DNA of 64,000 bases from Flavobacterium sharifuzzamanii (GTDB lineage: Bacteria; Bacteroidota; Bacteroidia; Flavobacteriales; Flavobacteriaceae), in contig NZ_QJGZ01000033.1 of NCBI RefSeq assembly GCF_003254585.1, forward strand, positions 157,989-221,988. Direction: 5' to 3'. The notes under the pieces are model-generated. The model searched no databases. It was not told the DNA's origin and saw only the letters and a program-made list of their open reading frames with translations. Below, piece after piece: positions 51,955 through 61,297 of this stretch; position 1 is the stretch's first letter; each line of letters opens with the position of its first letter. The translations under genes were made by a program, and so were the position numbers.

Positions 51955-52335
51955 ATGAAAAAAACAGTAATCGTTTTCGGAACGGCTTTGGCCGTATTTG
52001 CAAATTTTGCAACAGCTTCGAATTTGAAGTTAGAAAGTAAAAATCAAATTGAACTTCCTTTTGATTTAGAATCACCTTTACATTTAGCGGTTTGTAATGG
52101 AGATGTTGAAACCGTAAAGAAAAGCATTGAATATGGTGCAGATGTAAATAAAATTGTGCGTAATATGACTCCTTTAATGCTTGCAGCTCGTTTTAACAAT
52201 GTTGAAATTGTAAAAATTTTATTGGCAAATGGAGCTAAACCTTCAATTGAAAATGCGCATGGACTTAGAGCATTAGATTATGCTAGATATGCAAAAGCAG
52301 TTGAATCTGCGGCCATTTTAAAAGGTCTTAGGTAA
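51955..52335 (+). CDS. Exported ankyrin-repeat protein, copy 1
   Basis: A 126-residue protein with signal peptide KKTVIVFGTALAVFANFATAS and about three ankyrin units: SPLHLAVCNGDVETVKKSIE, TPLMLAARFNNVEIVKILLA and a degenerate third with ALDYARYAKAVESA. Export to the periplasm is expected. It is one of three paralogues of the same length within 2.3 kb. The leader just before the ATG (ATCATTAAACAAGC..CAATC) is nearly the same in all three. A partner for the ankyrins is not visible. Confidence 0.87.
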   Translation: MKKTVIVFGTALAVFANFATASNLKLESKNQIELPFDLESPLHLAVCNGDVETVKKSIEYGADVNKIVRNMTPLMLAARFNNVEIVKILLANGAKPSIENAHGLRALDYARYAKAVESAAILKGLR

Positions 52336-52356
52336 AATTTTTAAGAGAAAAAAAAT

Positions 52357-52394
52357 GAAAAGCATCATCTTTTTAAAGGGTGATGCTTTTTTTT
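52357..52394 (+). terminator. Terminator of ankyrin copy 1
   Basis: AAAAGCATCATC pairs with GTGATGCTTTT across an 8-10-nt loop, followed by eight T. The arm AAGCATCAT recurs at 52887 and 54328. Confidence 0.85.
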
Positions 52395-52488
52395 ATTCTT
52401 TTTTTTTCAAAAATCTGCAACCAAATTCATTTGTCAGTCGTCTATAGTATAAATAAATCGTCATCAATCATTTAATAAACAATCAATT

Positions 52489-52869
52489 ATGAAAAAGACA
52501 GTAATTATTCTAGGGACGGCTTTTGTCGTATTTGCAAGTTTTGCCACTGTTTCTGATCAAGAGTTGGCAATTAAAAATCAAATTGAAAATCCAGATTATT
52601 CGACATCGCCTCTACATAGAGCTATATGTAGTGGAGATATTGAAAAAGTGAAAAAATGTATTGAATATGGAGCAGATGTCAATAAAATGTCAAGAAAGAT
52701 GACGCCCTTAATGTTGGCAGCTCGCTATAATCATGTTGAAATCATTAAAATTTTGTTGGCAAATGGCGCTAAATCGTCAATTGTAAATGAGCAAGGGTTT
52801 AAAGCATTAGATTATGCTAATTATGCAAAAGCATCTGAATCCATAGCTATTCTGGAAAAGTTGAGATGA
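52489..52869 (+). CDS. Exported ankyrin-repeat protein, copy 2
   Basis: A 126-residue paralogue of copy 1, clearly its closest relative: signal peptide KKTVIILGTAFVVFASFATV, then SPLHRAICSGDIEKVKKCIE, TPLMLAARYNHVEIIKILLA and ALDYANYAKASESIAILEKL. The conserved units, leader and terminator arm show that the whole cassette was duplicated, not only the coding part. It converges with the SRPBCC gene across the terminator at 52887. Confidence 0.87.
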   Translation: MKKTVIILGTAFVVFASFATVSDQELAIKNQIENPDYSTSPLHRAICSGDIEKVKKCIEYGADVNKMSRKMTPLMLAARYNHVEIIKILLANGAKSSIVNEQGFKALDYANYAKASESIAILEKLR

Positions 52870-52886
52870 AAACCTTTTATGAAAAA

Positions 52887-52919
52887 GAAAAGCATCATTA
52901 AAAAAATGATGCTTTTTTT
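52887..52919 (+). terminator. Terminator of ankyrin copy 2
   Basis: AAAAGCATCATT pairs with AATGATGCTTTT, then T7. The A-rich 5' side also gives a T-run for the convergent SRPBCC gene. Confidence 0.87.
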
Positions 52920-52931
52920 ATAAGAGAAGAT

Positions 52932-53474
52932 TTAATTTTCTTCCATTTTGTCTTTTAAATTCTCAAGACCTTTTTGTAGATCATTTCCAATCATTTGATC
53001 CATTCTTAACATTGGGAGCATAATATTTGTTGGATATGGAATTACACCATTAATTCCCCATTTAACTTTTGTCTGATTTTCAGAAATAGGTTCTGTAGAC
53101 ATAAACCCGATAGCGGTGTCATCCATTGGCTTTTTAAAACGAAGTGCAAAATCTAAACGTCTGTTTTCTGTTATTTTTGTTATCTCCTGTTCGCCAACAC
53201 CAACTTCTTTTACATTACTTTCCCAAGAAGAAACAGAACCCACCATACCGTCAATTCCTCTATATGTAACTTTCATTTTTGGATCCATATTGGCCCATAC
53301 GCTAAACTCATTTTGATTTTTAAGTGATCTGACATACTTAAAAATACTATCAGCAGGTTTATTGATTGTAATTTCTCTTTCAACCGAATATTCCTTCGGC
53401 ATAAAATAAGCAGCAATTAAAACAATCGAAATAAGCAAAATTAAAATAACTAAAATTCTTTTAATAAAAATCAT
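52932..53474 (-). CDS. Membrane-anchored SRPBCC (polyketide cyclase-like) protein
   Basis: A 180-residue protein with an N-terminal membrane helix (about 5-24) and a START/SRPBCC lipid-binding-type domain (about 32-175): YSVEREITINKPADSIFKYV at the start, VSSWESNVKEVGVGEQEITK in the middle and MEEN at the end. It would sit on the outer face of the inner membrane. It stands in opposite orientation between ankyrin copies 2 and 3, so it was probably present before the last duplication or was inserted later. The ligand is unknown. The 383-bp gap upstream (53475-53857) shows no gene. Confidence 0.8.
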   Translation of the reverse strand: MIFIKRILVILILLISIVLIAAYFMPKEYSVEREITINKPADSIFKYVRSLKNQNEFSVWANMDPKMKVTYRGIDGMVGSVSSWESNVKEVGVGEQEITKITENRRLDFALRFKKPMDDTAIGFMSTEPISENQTKVKWGINGVIPYPTNIMLPMLRMDQMIGNDLQKGLENLKDKMEEN

Positions 53475-53857
53475 GACTCGTGGTTTTGAGGTTAGTATTT
53501 TTTTTGGTTGATTTTATTTGTGAAGTCCAGAATTATAAGGTTTTAGAACTATAATGTTATCGTTTTGATTTCTAATGATATAGTAAATTTAAAAAATTAT
53601 TTCATGTGTTTTGGGAATATTGGTTTTAAAAAGAGTAAAAAAAATAGGATTTGTTGTAACATTTTTGCTTTTAAGTAGTCTATTATAGTAAAATCAATAA
53701 TTTGATAACGTTCGGGCCTTTTGATTATCGTTTTATTAAGTAACTGTTAAGAATTGGTTAAAACATGGTACTTTGTAATGCATAATAGAAAGAAATAAAT
53801 TACCTTTACTTCATCAAATTAAAATCATCATCAATCATTTAATAAACATCAATCATT

Positions 53858-54238
53858 ATGAAAAAATCAGTTATTTATTTAGGACTAGCCTTAGTAACAT
53901 TTGGAAATGTAGCAATGGCTTCAAACGAGAATTCAACTGTTAAAAATCCAGTTGAGCTTAAAAGTTATGTAGGAACTCCTTTAAACGTTGCTATTAGTAA
54001 AGGAGATCTTGAAACCGTTAAAAAATTTATTGAATACGGCGCGGATGTAAACCAATTATCTGAAGATTTTACTCCTTTGATGACTGCCGCACTTTACAAT
54101 AAACACGAAATCATAAAAATTTTATTGGCTAATGGTGCAAATCCAAATGTCAAAAATGAAAAAGGTTATACTGCATTAAAATATGCACAAGGATCGAATG
54201 CTTCAGAAGCAATTGCGCTTTTGAAAGATTTGAAATAA
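53858..54238 (+). CDS. Exported ankyrin-repeat protein, copy 3
   Basis: A 126-residue paralogue, more distant than copies 1 and 2 are from each other. It has signal peptide KKSVIYLGLALVTFGNVAMAS, then TPLNVAISKGDLETVKKFIE, TPLMTAALYNKHEIIKILLA and a third unit ALKYAQGSNASEAIALLKDL. The 5' leader (CATCATCAATCATTTAATAAAC) matches that of copy 2 almost base for base. The terminator arm is different from those of copies 1 and 2. Confidence 0.87.
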   Translation: MKKSVIYLGLALVTFGNVAMASNENSTVKNPVELKSYVGTPLNVAISKGDLETVKKFIEYGADVNQLSEDFTPLMTAALYNKHEIIKILLANGANPNVKNEKGYTALKYAQGSNASEAIALLKDLK

Positions 54239-54262
54239 CAGTTTAAAAGTTTTGAGTTAGTA

Positions 54263-54298
54263 AAAATGACCTTTCTGAGCAAAAGGTCATTTTTTTTG
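54263..54298 (+). terminator. Terminator of ankyrin copy 3
   Basis: AAAATGACCTT pairs with AAGGTCATTTT across a short loop, then T8, 25 bp after the stop codon. Confidence 0.87.
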
Positions 54299-54327
54299 TT
54301 TAGAGCGGAACCACTTTAAAGCAAAAA

Positions 54328-54353
54328 AAGCATCATTACGAGAATGATGCTTC
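54328..54353 (-). terminator. Terminator of the second metal-efflux operon
   Basis: AAGCATCATT pairs with AATGATGCTT with a five-base loop. The A7 run on the plus strand gives a T-run downstream of the minus-strand RND gene. Confidence 0.8.
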
Positions 54354-54403
54354 TTCTTTTTTAAATCCCAACAAATTGATTTAAAACTAAATATTTTAAA
54401 TGT

Positions 54404-57400
54404 TTATTCTATTGGCACATGTTTTTTTCTGTTGAATATCCAAAATAGAATTGGAAATACTAATAATGTCAAAACAGTTGCTGTCATAAGTCCACCAATA
54501 ATTACAATGGCAAGCGGTTTCTGTGATTCTGATCCAATTCCTGTAGAAATTGCTGCAGGCATTAATCCGATTGAAGCCATTAATGCCGTCATAACAACTG
54601 CTCTGGTTCGGGCTTTTACTCCTCTAAAAATGGATTCTTCGAGAGAATATTTCGCTTTCAGATTATGATGAAATTCGGATATTAGAATAACTCCATTTTG
54701 AATACAAATTCCGAGAAGAGCAATAAATCCAACTCCAGCAGAAATTCCGAAATTCATTCCTGTAATATGAAGTGCTATAATACCACCAATAATTGCAAAA
54801 GGTACATTTGCTAAAACAAGAAGAGAATCTTTAAAGTTTCCAAATAAAATGAACAACAGCACAAAAATTCCAATTAAACTGATTGGCACAACTTGCGCCA
54901 GACGCGCACTTGCACGAACTTGATTTTCAAATTCACCAGTCCATCCAGTTGTGTAACCAGCAGGAAGTTTAAGCTGATTTACTTTTTGCTGTGCTTCGGC
55001 AATTGTACTTCCTAAATCTCGATCGCGAACAGAGAATTTTACTCCAATAAAACGTTTGGTATTATCTCTATAAATAAACGCTGGCCCTGTAATGGTTTTA
55101 ATATCGCAGATTTCTTTTAAAGGAATTTTGATTCCGCTAATTGTTGGAACTTTAATTTCTTCCAAATCTTTTTCGTCTTTTCGGTATTCTTTAGAAAAAC
55201 GAACACGAACATCAAATTTCTTTTCATCTTCATACTTTTCAGTTGCTGTTTTTCCTCCAAATGCTAATTCTAAAACTGCTTGAGCATCGCTTAAAGTTAC
55301 TCCGTAAGCAGCCATTTTTTCACGATCTAGAATTACACTTATTTCTGGTTGTCCGACATTTCTCAAAATACCGGCATCTTTTATTCCTGGAATATTTTTA
55401 ATTTGGGCTAAAACTTCATTGGCAAGCTGATCTAATTTATTCAAATCATCGCCATAAATTTTTACGGCATTTGAAGCTTTAAATCCAGCTACCGATTCTG
55501 CGACGTTATCTATTACAGGTTGAGAATAATTGTATGTAATTCCCTGATGTACTTTTAGTTTATTATCCATTTCATTAATCAGATCATCCATAGAAATTTT
55601 ACGTTTCCATTCTTTTTTTGGAAGCAAGTCTACCTGAAGTTGGATAAATCCAAAGCCATTTGGATCGGTTCCATCATTGCTTCGTCCGGTTTGAGATAAA
55701 ACTTTTTTGACTTCAGGAAAACTTTCCAAATCTTTTCTAATCATAGCTGCGGTTTTTACACTTTCGGGAAGTGAAGTACTCATTGGTAATTCTGCTGTAA
55801 CCCATAGTGCACCTTCGTTTAATTGCGGTAAAAATTCTGTTCCTAAGAATCCAGCTGAAAAGAAAACAGCTGCTAATAATCCTAAAGACGCAATTAAAGT
55901 TTGTACTTTATGTTTGAATGTCCATTTAAAACCTTTGCCCACAATTCTATCCCAAAAATTCACAAACGGATTATGCTTTTCTTTTACATTTTTATTTAAT
56001 AGGATATGAGAAAGAACTGGAACCAATGTCAAGGTAAAAATAAGCGCTCCTAATAAGGCAAAACCTAATGTAAAGGCTAGGGGAGAGAACATTTTTCCTT
56101 CTACCTTTTGGAAAGAGAAAATAGGAAGTAAAGCTGTAATGATGATAAGTTTGGAGAAGAAAATAGCTTTACCCATTTCTGTTCCCGTTTTCTTAATCAA
56201 ACTTCCTTTCGCAATTTTATTAAACTTCTCCATTCCAAGCTGATGCGCTCGATGATCTAAAACCACAAATAAACCTTCGACCATCACGACGGCTCCATCT
56301 ATAATAATTCCGAAATCGACCGCACCTAAGCTTAATAAATTGGCGCTCATTCCCATCATTTTAAGACATAGGAACGCAAATAATAAAGAAAGCGGAATAA
56401 CTATAGAAACAGTAAAAGTAGTTCTCCAGTCGGCCATAAAAAGAAATACAACAACAGTAACCAGAATAATACCTTCAAATAAGTTGTGCATTACAGTTTC
56501 TGTCGTAAAATTCATCAAGTTATCACGATCGTAAAATGTTTCAATTTTAATATCTTTTGGCAAAACATTATCATTAAGATCTTTGATTTTGTCTTTGATT
56601 AAGGCAAGAGTTTCCTGCGGATTTTCACCTTTTCGCATTACCACAATTCCTTCAACGGCATCGTCATTATTTCCAATACCCGTTTGTCCAACTCTTGGCA
56701 TTGAGCTTTCGTAAACATCAGCTAAATTTTTAACCAAAATTGGGTTTCCTCCAGCATCATCAACAATAATGTTTCCAATATCTTCTTTCGACTTTAATAA
56801 ACCTACACCGCGAACAACAAAAGCTTGTCCGTTTTTCTCAATAACGTCACCACCAACGTTTAAGTTGCCAGCATTTACAGCATTATAAACTTGTAAAGGT
56901 GTAATGTTGTATTTTGCCAATTTGATTGGATCAACCCCAACTTCATAAGTTTTAGTTTGTCCTCCAAATACATTTAAATCGGCAACACCAGGAAGAGAAC
57001 GCAATTGTTTATCGATAACCCAATTTTGGTAAGTCAACAATTCTCTACTGTCTCTGCTGTCACTTTTTACAATATATCTGAAAATTTCGCCCGTTGGACC
57101 GTATGGCGGCTGTACGTCTGGTTCAACATCATCGGGAAGAGAAACGTTTTTCAGTAAATTATTTACCTGAAAACGTGCAAAAGTATCGTCTACACCATCA
57201 TCAAAAATGATTTTAATTACAGACAGACCAAACATAGTAATGCTTCGTACACTCGTTTTTTTCTGAACGGAGTTCATCGAAATTTCGATTGGAGAAGTTA
57301 CAAAACGCTCTACTTCTTCAGCACTTTTTCCATTCCATTGTGTAATGATAATGATTTGTGTATTGGTAACGTCTGGAAAAGCATCAATAGGCATATTTTT

Positions 57401-57502
57401 GAAAGAAATAAATCCAGCAACAGCCAATAATCCAACCCAAAAGAAGGTAAATGCTTTATTCTTTAGAGAAAAAGCAATAATATTTTTTATGAATTTGTTC
57501 AT
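54404..57502 (-). CDS. CzcA-type heavy-metal RND efflux pump
   Basis: A 1032-residue inner-membrane pump with 12 membrane helices in two repeated halves and large periplasmic loops. The proton-path motif in helix 4, DFGIIIDGAVVMVEG (near residue 400), is the form found in pumps for divalent cations (Zn/Co/Cd/Ni) rather than Cu/Ag. It starts MNKFIKNIIAFSLKNKAFTF. Unlike the pump at 33788 it has no TolC fusion. It is the last gene of a minus-strand operon: response regulator, kinase, TolC, adaptor, pump. The gap to the adaptor gene is 3 bp. Confidence 0.95.
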   Translation of the reverse strand: MNKFIKNIIAFSLKNKAFTFFWVGLLAVAGFISFKNMPIDAFPDVTNTQIIIITQWNGKSAEEVERFVTSPIEISMNSVQKKTSVRSITMFGLSVIKIIFDDGVDDTFARFQVNNLLKNVSLPDDVEPDVQPPYGPTGEIFRYIVKSDSRDSRELLTYQNWVIDKQLRSLPGVADLNVFGGQTKTYEVGVDPIKLAKYNITPLQVYNAVNAGNLNVGGDVIEKNGQAFVVRGVGLLKSKEDIGNIIVDDAGGNPILVKNLADVYESSMPRVGQTGIGNNDDAVEGIVVMRKGENPQETLALIKDKIKDLNDNVLPKDIKIETFYDRDNLMNFTTETVMHNLFEGIILVTVVVFLFMADWRTTFTVSIVIPLSLLFAFLCLKMMGMSANLLSLGAVDFGIIIDGAVVMVEGLFVVLDHRAHQLGMEKFNKIAKGSLIKKTGTEMGKAIFFSKLIIITALLPIFSFQKVEGKMFSPLAFTLGFALLGALIFTLTLVPVLSHILLNKNVKEKHNPFVNFWDRIVGKGFKWTFKHKVQTLIASLGLLAAVFFSAGFLGTEFLPQLNEGALWVTAELPMSTSLPESVKTAAMIRKDLESFPEVKKVLSQTGRSNDGTDPNGFGFIQLQVDLLPKKEWKRKISMDDLINEMDNKLKVHQGITYNYSQPVIDNVAESVAGFKASNAVKIYGDDLNKLDQLANEVLAQIKNIPGIKDAGILRNVGQPEISVILDREKMAAYGVTLSDAQAVLELAFGGKTATEKYEDEKKFDVRVRFSKEYRKDEKDLEEIKVPTISGIKIPLKEICDIKTITGPAFIYRDNTKRFIGVKFSVRDRDLGSTIAEAQQKVNQLKLPAGYTTGWTGEFENQVRASARLAQVVPISLIGIFVLLFILFGNFKDSLLVLANVPFAIIGGIIALHITGMNFGISAGVGFIALLGICIQNGVILISEFHHNLKAKYSLEESIFRGVKARTRAVVMTALMASIGLMPAAISTGIGSESQKPLAIVIIGGLMTATVLTLLVFPILFWIFNRKKHVPIE

Positions 57503-57505
57503 ATT

Positions 57506-58591
57506 TTAATTATTTAAAGCACCATAAATAAATAGCTGATTGTTTGTGATTACTTTTTCATTTTCTTTTAAACCACTTGAAAGATAGGTAGTATCTCCAA
57601 CCACTCTATAAACTTCAACCTGTCTGGTTTCAATGTTATTACGGTCTTTAAATACCACAACAAAGTTTTTACTTTTATCAAATACAATAGCTTTACTAGG
57701 CACGGCTATCATAGACTGGTTTTCGTTAAAAGAAAGTTTTATATTGGCATTCATATCAGGCTTAAGCATGTAATCAGGATTGTTTAGCTTAATTCTTGCT
57801 TGCATTGCTTTTGTTTCTGGATCAATTACATTGTAGATTTTATCTACTTTCCCGTAAAACGCTTTGTCTGGATAACTTAAAGTGGTTACTGTAGCACTCG
57901 TTCCCAATTTTACTTTATTGATATCAATTTCATTAATATTAGCCATTGCCCAAACTTCGCTGATTTCGGCAATGTCAAATATGTTTTCAGAACGGTCATT
58001 TCGTAAAAGCATATCCTGATTGATGCTTTTCTGAATAATAAAACCACTTATCGGGGCCGTTACTTCATAGATTGAACCCGCTTTGATGTTGTAAATTTTA
58101 TATGTTTCCTGAATTTTACTTAATTGTGACTGCGCTTTATTTACTTCAGATTTTGCCTGAAGCACATCACTTTCAGAATTCAGTTTTCCATCAAATAATT
58201 CTTGCGCTACTTTTAAGTTATTTTTAGCTACAAGCAAATCGCTTTTAGCGTCAATGGATTGTTTTTCAAAATCGGCAACATCGGTACTTTTTATGGTAGC
58301 TAGAACTTGTCCTTTCTTAACATAATCACCAAGTTCAACATTTACTTTCATTACATTTCCCCCGACTAACGGATAAACATCAATCATTTTGTTATTGTCA
58401 GCAGTGATCTTTCCGTAAAAACTAAGTTCGTTTTTTAAAGGTTCAGTTTTCGCTTCGGCTGTTGTAGTGCTTTTAAGCATATTATCACTCAAAACAAAAG
58501 AGGTATTTGTCTCAGGATTTTCAACTTCTTTTTTGCAGCTCGTAAGAGATAAACCTGCTAGTGCGATTCCGATGAATAATATATGTTTCAT
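57506..58591 (-). CDS. RND efflux periplasmic adaptor, lipoprotein
   Basis: A 361-residue membrane-fusion protein. The lipobox LTSC puts the lipidated Cys at residue 19. The barrel-sandwich parts are VYPLVGGNVMKVNVELGDYV and ITAPISGF-like sequence (VTAPISGFIIQKSINQDMLL), with a helical hairpin between (about 105-165), then a beta-barrel domain. It connects the CzcA-type pump to the TolC protein encoded just upstream, with gaps of 3 bp and 12 bp. Confidence 0.93.
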   Translation of the reverse strand: MKHILFIGIALAGLSLTSCKKEVENPETNTSFVLSDNMLKSTTTAEAKTEPLKNELSFYGKITADNNKMIDVYPLVGGNVMKVNVELGDYVKKGQVLATIKSTDVADFEKQSIDAKSDLLVAKNNLKVAQELFDGKLNSESDVLQAKSEVNKAQSQLSKIQETYKIYNIKAGSIYEVTAPISGFIIQKSINQDMLLRNDRSENIFDIAEISEVWAMANINEIDINKVKLGTSATVTTLSYPDKAFYGKVDKIYNVIDPETKAMQARIKLNNPDYMLKPDMNANIKLSFNENQSMIAVPSKAIVFDKSKNFVVVFKDRNNIETRQVEVYRVVGDTTYLSSGLKENEKVITNNQLFIYGALNN

Positions 58592-58603
58592 TTCTGTAGT
58601 TTT

Positions 58604-59851
58604 TTAAAATAAATCTTTGTTGATGGTACTATTTAATTCTTCGCCTGCGATTACTACTTTTTTCTTTAATTCATTTAATTGAATTATCGCCTGATTGTAG
58701 CTTTCCATAAAATCTGTAAATTCCAAAAGACTTACATTTCGTTTTTGAAAATTGGTAAGCATTCCGTTATAAACTGCTTCAAAATCAGAATTTACCGTTG
58801 GTTTGATTACGCTATAGTTTTGTCTAGATTCGTCCCATTTGGTCCATGCCGAAGTGATTTCTGTTTGCAGCTGCAGTTCAAAATTTTGCTTTTCAATTTT
58901 AGATTGTTCTAAAATGGTTTGGGCATACTTAATATTCCCTTTGTTTTTATTCCATAAAGGAAGCGGAATACCAATACTCAAATTGGCTTCTTTATTAAAA
59001 GCACCGCTTCGCTGATCATAATTGGCGCCTAGAGTAAGATCTGGAACCGAAAGTGATTTTTGCCATTTTACATTCAATTCATTCGCATCAATTTCTTTTT
59101 GCTTGGCCAAGTAATCTGGACGATTTGCAATAGCTTGTTCTTCAAAACCTTTAAGGTCAAAATCGATTATTTTTAAGTATTTATTCGAATCATCTTTGCT
59201 TACAACAGGAATAACATTTTCAGTTTCATTTAAAAGAAGTTTTAAATTAGCCTGTTCTTCTATATTATTGTTTACAACTTCTAGACGTTCATTTTTAAAA
59301 TTCAGATATAACGACTGTAATCGAACAACATCTTTTAAAGGAATATTTCCTTTCTGAGCCTGAACAGAATAAGAATTAATTAAATTTTCGATGTGGGCTA
59401 ATTGTTTATCAGTGTTTTCAAGATTTTTTGTGTTGTAGTATACTGTATAGAAGCTTTTACGTAATTGGAACTTTAACGTACGTAATACATCATTAAATTG
59501 TAATTCTGCCAGCTGGGTATTGGTTTGCGCCAACTTAACTTCATTACGTTTCTTTCCGCCTAGATAAATGAGCTGTTCAATGCTAAATGCTTTTTGACCT
59601 TCTTTGCCAATATCAAAAAACTTATCCCTTTCAGGATTATAAGCATTCAATTCTGCAGTTATCATTGGATTGTCCCAAATACGAGCCTGAATAGTGAGCG
59701 CTTTTGCGGCATCAATATTATATTGAGATGCCAATAAAAATAGATTTTTTTTCAAAAATTGACTTTCACAGTCTTGGAGAGTAAGTGATTTTTGTGCTAT
59801 TGCAGCTTGATTTAAAAGTGCAAATAACAGCAATGCGAATAACTTTTTCAT
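58604..59851 (-). CDS. TolC-family outer-membrane efflux protein
   Basis: A 415-residue outer-membrane factor. The signal peptide ends near AAIAQ (residues 16-20). It has two OEP repeats (about 25-205 and 230-410) with long coiled helices and the family segment LSIGIPLPLWNKNKGNIKYA near 290. It would form the exit duct of the second metal pump. It is separated from the kinase gene by 84 bp, so it may have its own promoter controlled by the two-component system. Confidence 0.93.
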   Translation of the reverse strand: MKKLFALLLFALLNQAAIAQKSLTLQDCESQFLKKNLFLLASQYNIDAAKALTIQARIWDNPMITAELNAYNPERDKFFDIGKEGQKAFSIEQLIYLGGKKRNEVKLAQTNTQLAELQFNDVLRTLKFQLRKSFYTVYYNTKNLENTDKQLAHIENLINSYSVQAQKGNIPLKDVVRLQSLYLNFKNERLEVVNNNIEEQANLKLLLNETENVIPVVSKDDSNKYLKIIDFDLKGFEEQAIANRPDYLAKQKEIDANELNVKWQKSLSVPDLTLGANYDQRSGAFNKEANLSIGIPLPLWNKNKGNIKYAQTILEQSKIEKQNFELQLQTEITSAWTKWDESRQNYSVIKPTVNSDFEAVYNGMLTNFQKRNVSLLEFTDFMESYNQAIIQLNELKKKVVIAGEELNSTINKDLF

Positions 59852-59935
59852 TGTATCATCTTTAAGTTGTACAAATATGCTATCAACAGGCTTTAAGAGA
59901 GCTTAAAATCTACCTTAAAAATAGCTTAAAATTGC

Positions 59936-61297
59936 TTACAAATTAAAAAATAACTGAAATAAATTCGTGTTAATATTTGGAGTTGAATAAGTTATGTTTG
60001 CTTTGTGAAGAGTTAGAATGCGTTGTACGATTCTTAAACCCAGTCCAAAACCAGAAGTCCCTTTTGAGTTACGGCCACGCATAAAAGGCTGAAAAAGGTT
60101 CTTTTGTTCTTCGTCATTTAAAGTCTCTCCAGTATTTGAAACAGAAACAATAAGATGATAATGATCGGTGCTTATTTTTACTTTTGCCTGCTTGTTATCT
60201 GAATAGACGCAGGCATTTTTTAAAATATTAGTTAAGGCTATTTCTAAAAGATTTTTATTTACTTTTATTTCTAAAGCAGTATCAAGATTATCACTTTCTT
60301 CGATTTCAAAAAGAATAACAAAATCAGGAAAAGCCCTATTTATTTTTTCTATCGAGGAAAATAAAATTTCATCGATTCTTTGTTCTTCATGATGATCTGC
60401 TTTCCTGTTATCAATTTTTGAAAGTATAAGAAGAGAATTAATTAGTTCGCTTAAATGGTTGACATCATTTAAAATTGAATTTAGGAATGACTTATCTTTC
60501 TGTTGAAGCTCTGGTTCAGCCATAGCATTTTCTATCTGAGAAGTTATTCTGGAAAGCGGTGTTCTTAATTCATGAGATGCGTGAGCAGTAAATTCCTTTT
60601 GCTTTTGATACGAAAGTTCAATGCGATCCATCATGAAATTAAATTCATCAGCAATTAAATCAATTTCATTTTTAGTGCTCTTTGATTCAATTCTAGTGTC
60701 GAGATTATTTTCGTTTATGTTTTTTATTTTCTGATGAAAAGCATGTAGTGGATTCATAGCTTTTCTAACCATAAAAGAAGTTAAGAGCCAGCAAACACAA
60801 GTAAAAAAGATGTATGATATAATTAAAGTATACCTCAAGAAAAGTAACTTTTTCTTGCCATAATTATCGGTGGCAGAAATTAAAGCATAAAAATCCTTGT
60901 CGTTTGTGTCGTAGAATACGCCATAAACTTCATAATCTCCCTGCTGTTTAAAAAAAGTTTTATTCTTTTTAAGGTATTTTAAATCATCAACAGACCAATT
61001 GATTTTTGCATCATCAATACTGCTATAAATTAGTTTGTAATTAGAATCAAAAACTAAAGTCTTTTCATCATACAATTTGTTGATAGAATTTTGGTCTATT
61101 ATTTTTAAAAGCTGATTATCAACTTGTTTTACATTAACTAATAGCTTAATGTTAGATAAAGCTTTGATTTCTAGTCGATCCCGAAACTCTTCTTTTCGGT
61201 AATTAGAATACAAAATGAATATCACCGTAGATGCCAATCCAAAAAGGATGGTAAATAGTAAACTTACTAAAAGTGATATCCGATTTTTTAATGTCAT
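59936..61297 (-). CDS. Sensor histidine kinase of a metal-efflux operon
   Basis: A 453-residue membrane kinase. Two membrane helices (about 10-31 and 156-178) frame a periplasmic sensor of about 120 residues. A HAMP-like linker follows (about 178-230), then the H-box FTAHASHELRTPLSR with His242, and an HATPase domain with NILKNAC and GFGLGLRIVQRI. The layout matches CusS/CzcS-type metal sensors. Its gene overlaps that of the response regulator by 4 bp and precedes the efflux genes, so it very likely senses the exported metal. Confidence 0.94.
   Translation of the reverse strand: MTLKNRISLLVSLLFTILFGLASTVIFILYSNYRKEEFRDRLEIKALSNIKLLVNVKQVDNQLLKIIDQNSINKLYDEKTLVFDSNYKLIYSSIDDAKINWSVDDLKYLKKNKTFFKQQGDYEVYGVFYDTNDKDFYALISATDNYGKKKLLFLRYTLIISYIFFTCVCWLLTSFMVRKAMNPLHAFHQKIKNINENNLDTRIESKSTKNEIDLIADEFNFMMDRIELSYQKQKEFTAHASHELRTPLSRITSQIENAMAEPELQQKDKSFLNSILNDVNHLSELINSLLILSKIDNRKADHHEEQRIDEILFSSIEKINRAFPDFVILFEIEESDNLDTALEIKVNKNLLEIALTNILKNACVYSDNKQAKVKISTDHYHLIVSVSNTGETLNDEEQKNLFQPFMRGRNSKGTSGFGLGLRIVQRILTLHKANITYSTPNINTNLFQLFFNL

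Noticed and set aside
53475..53857. A possible missing small gene in this 383-bp gap.
   Set aside because: No frame with a credible start and composition was found; it holds only A/T-rich sequence and the conserved ankyrin leader near 53823-53857.
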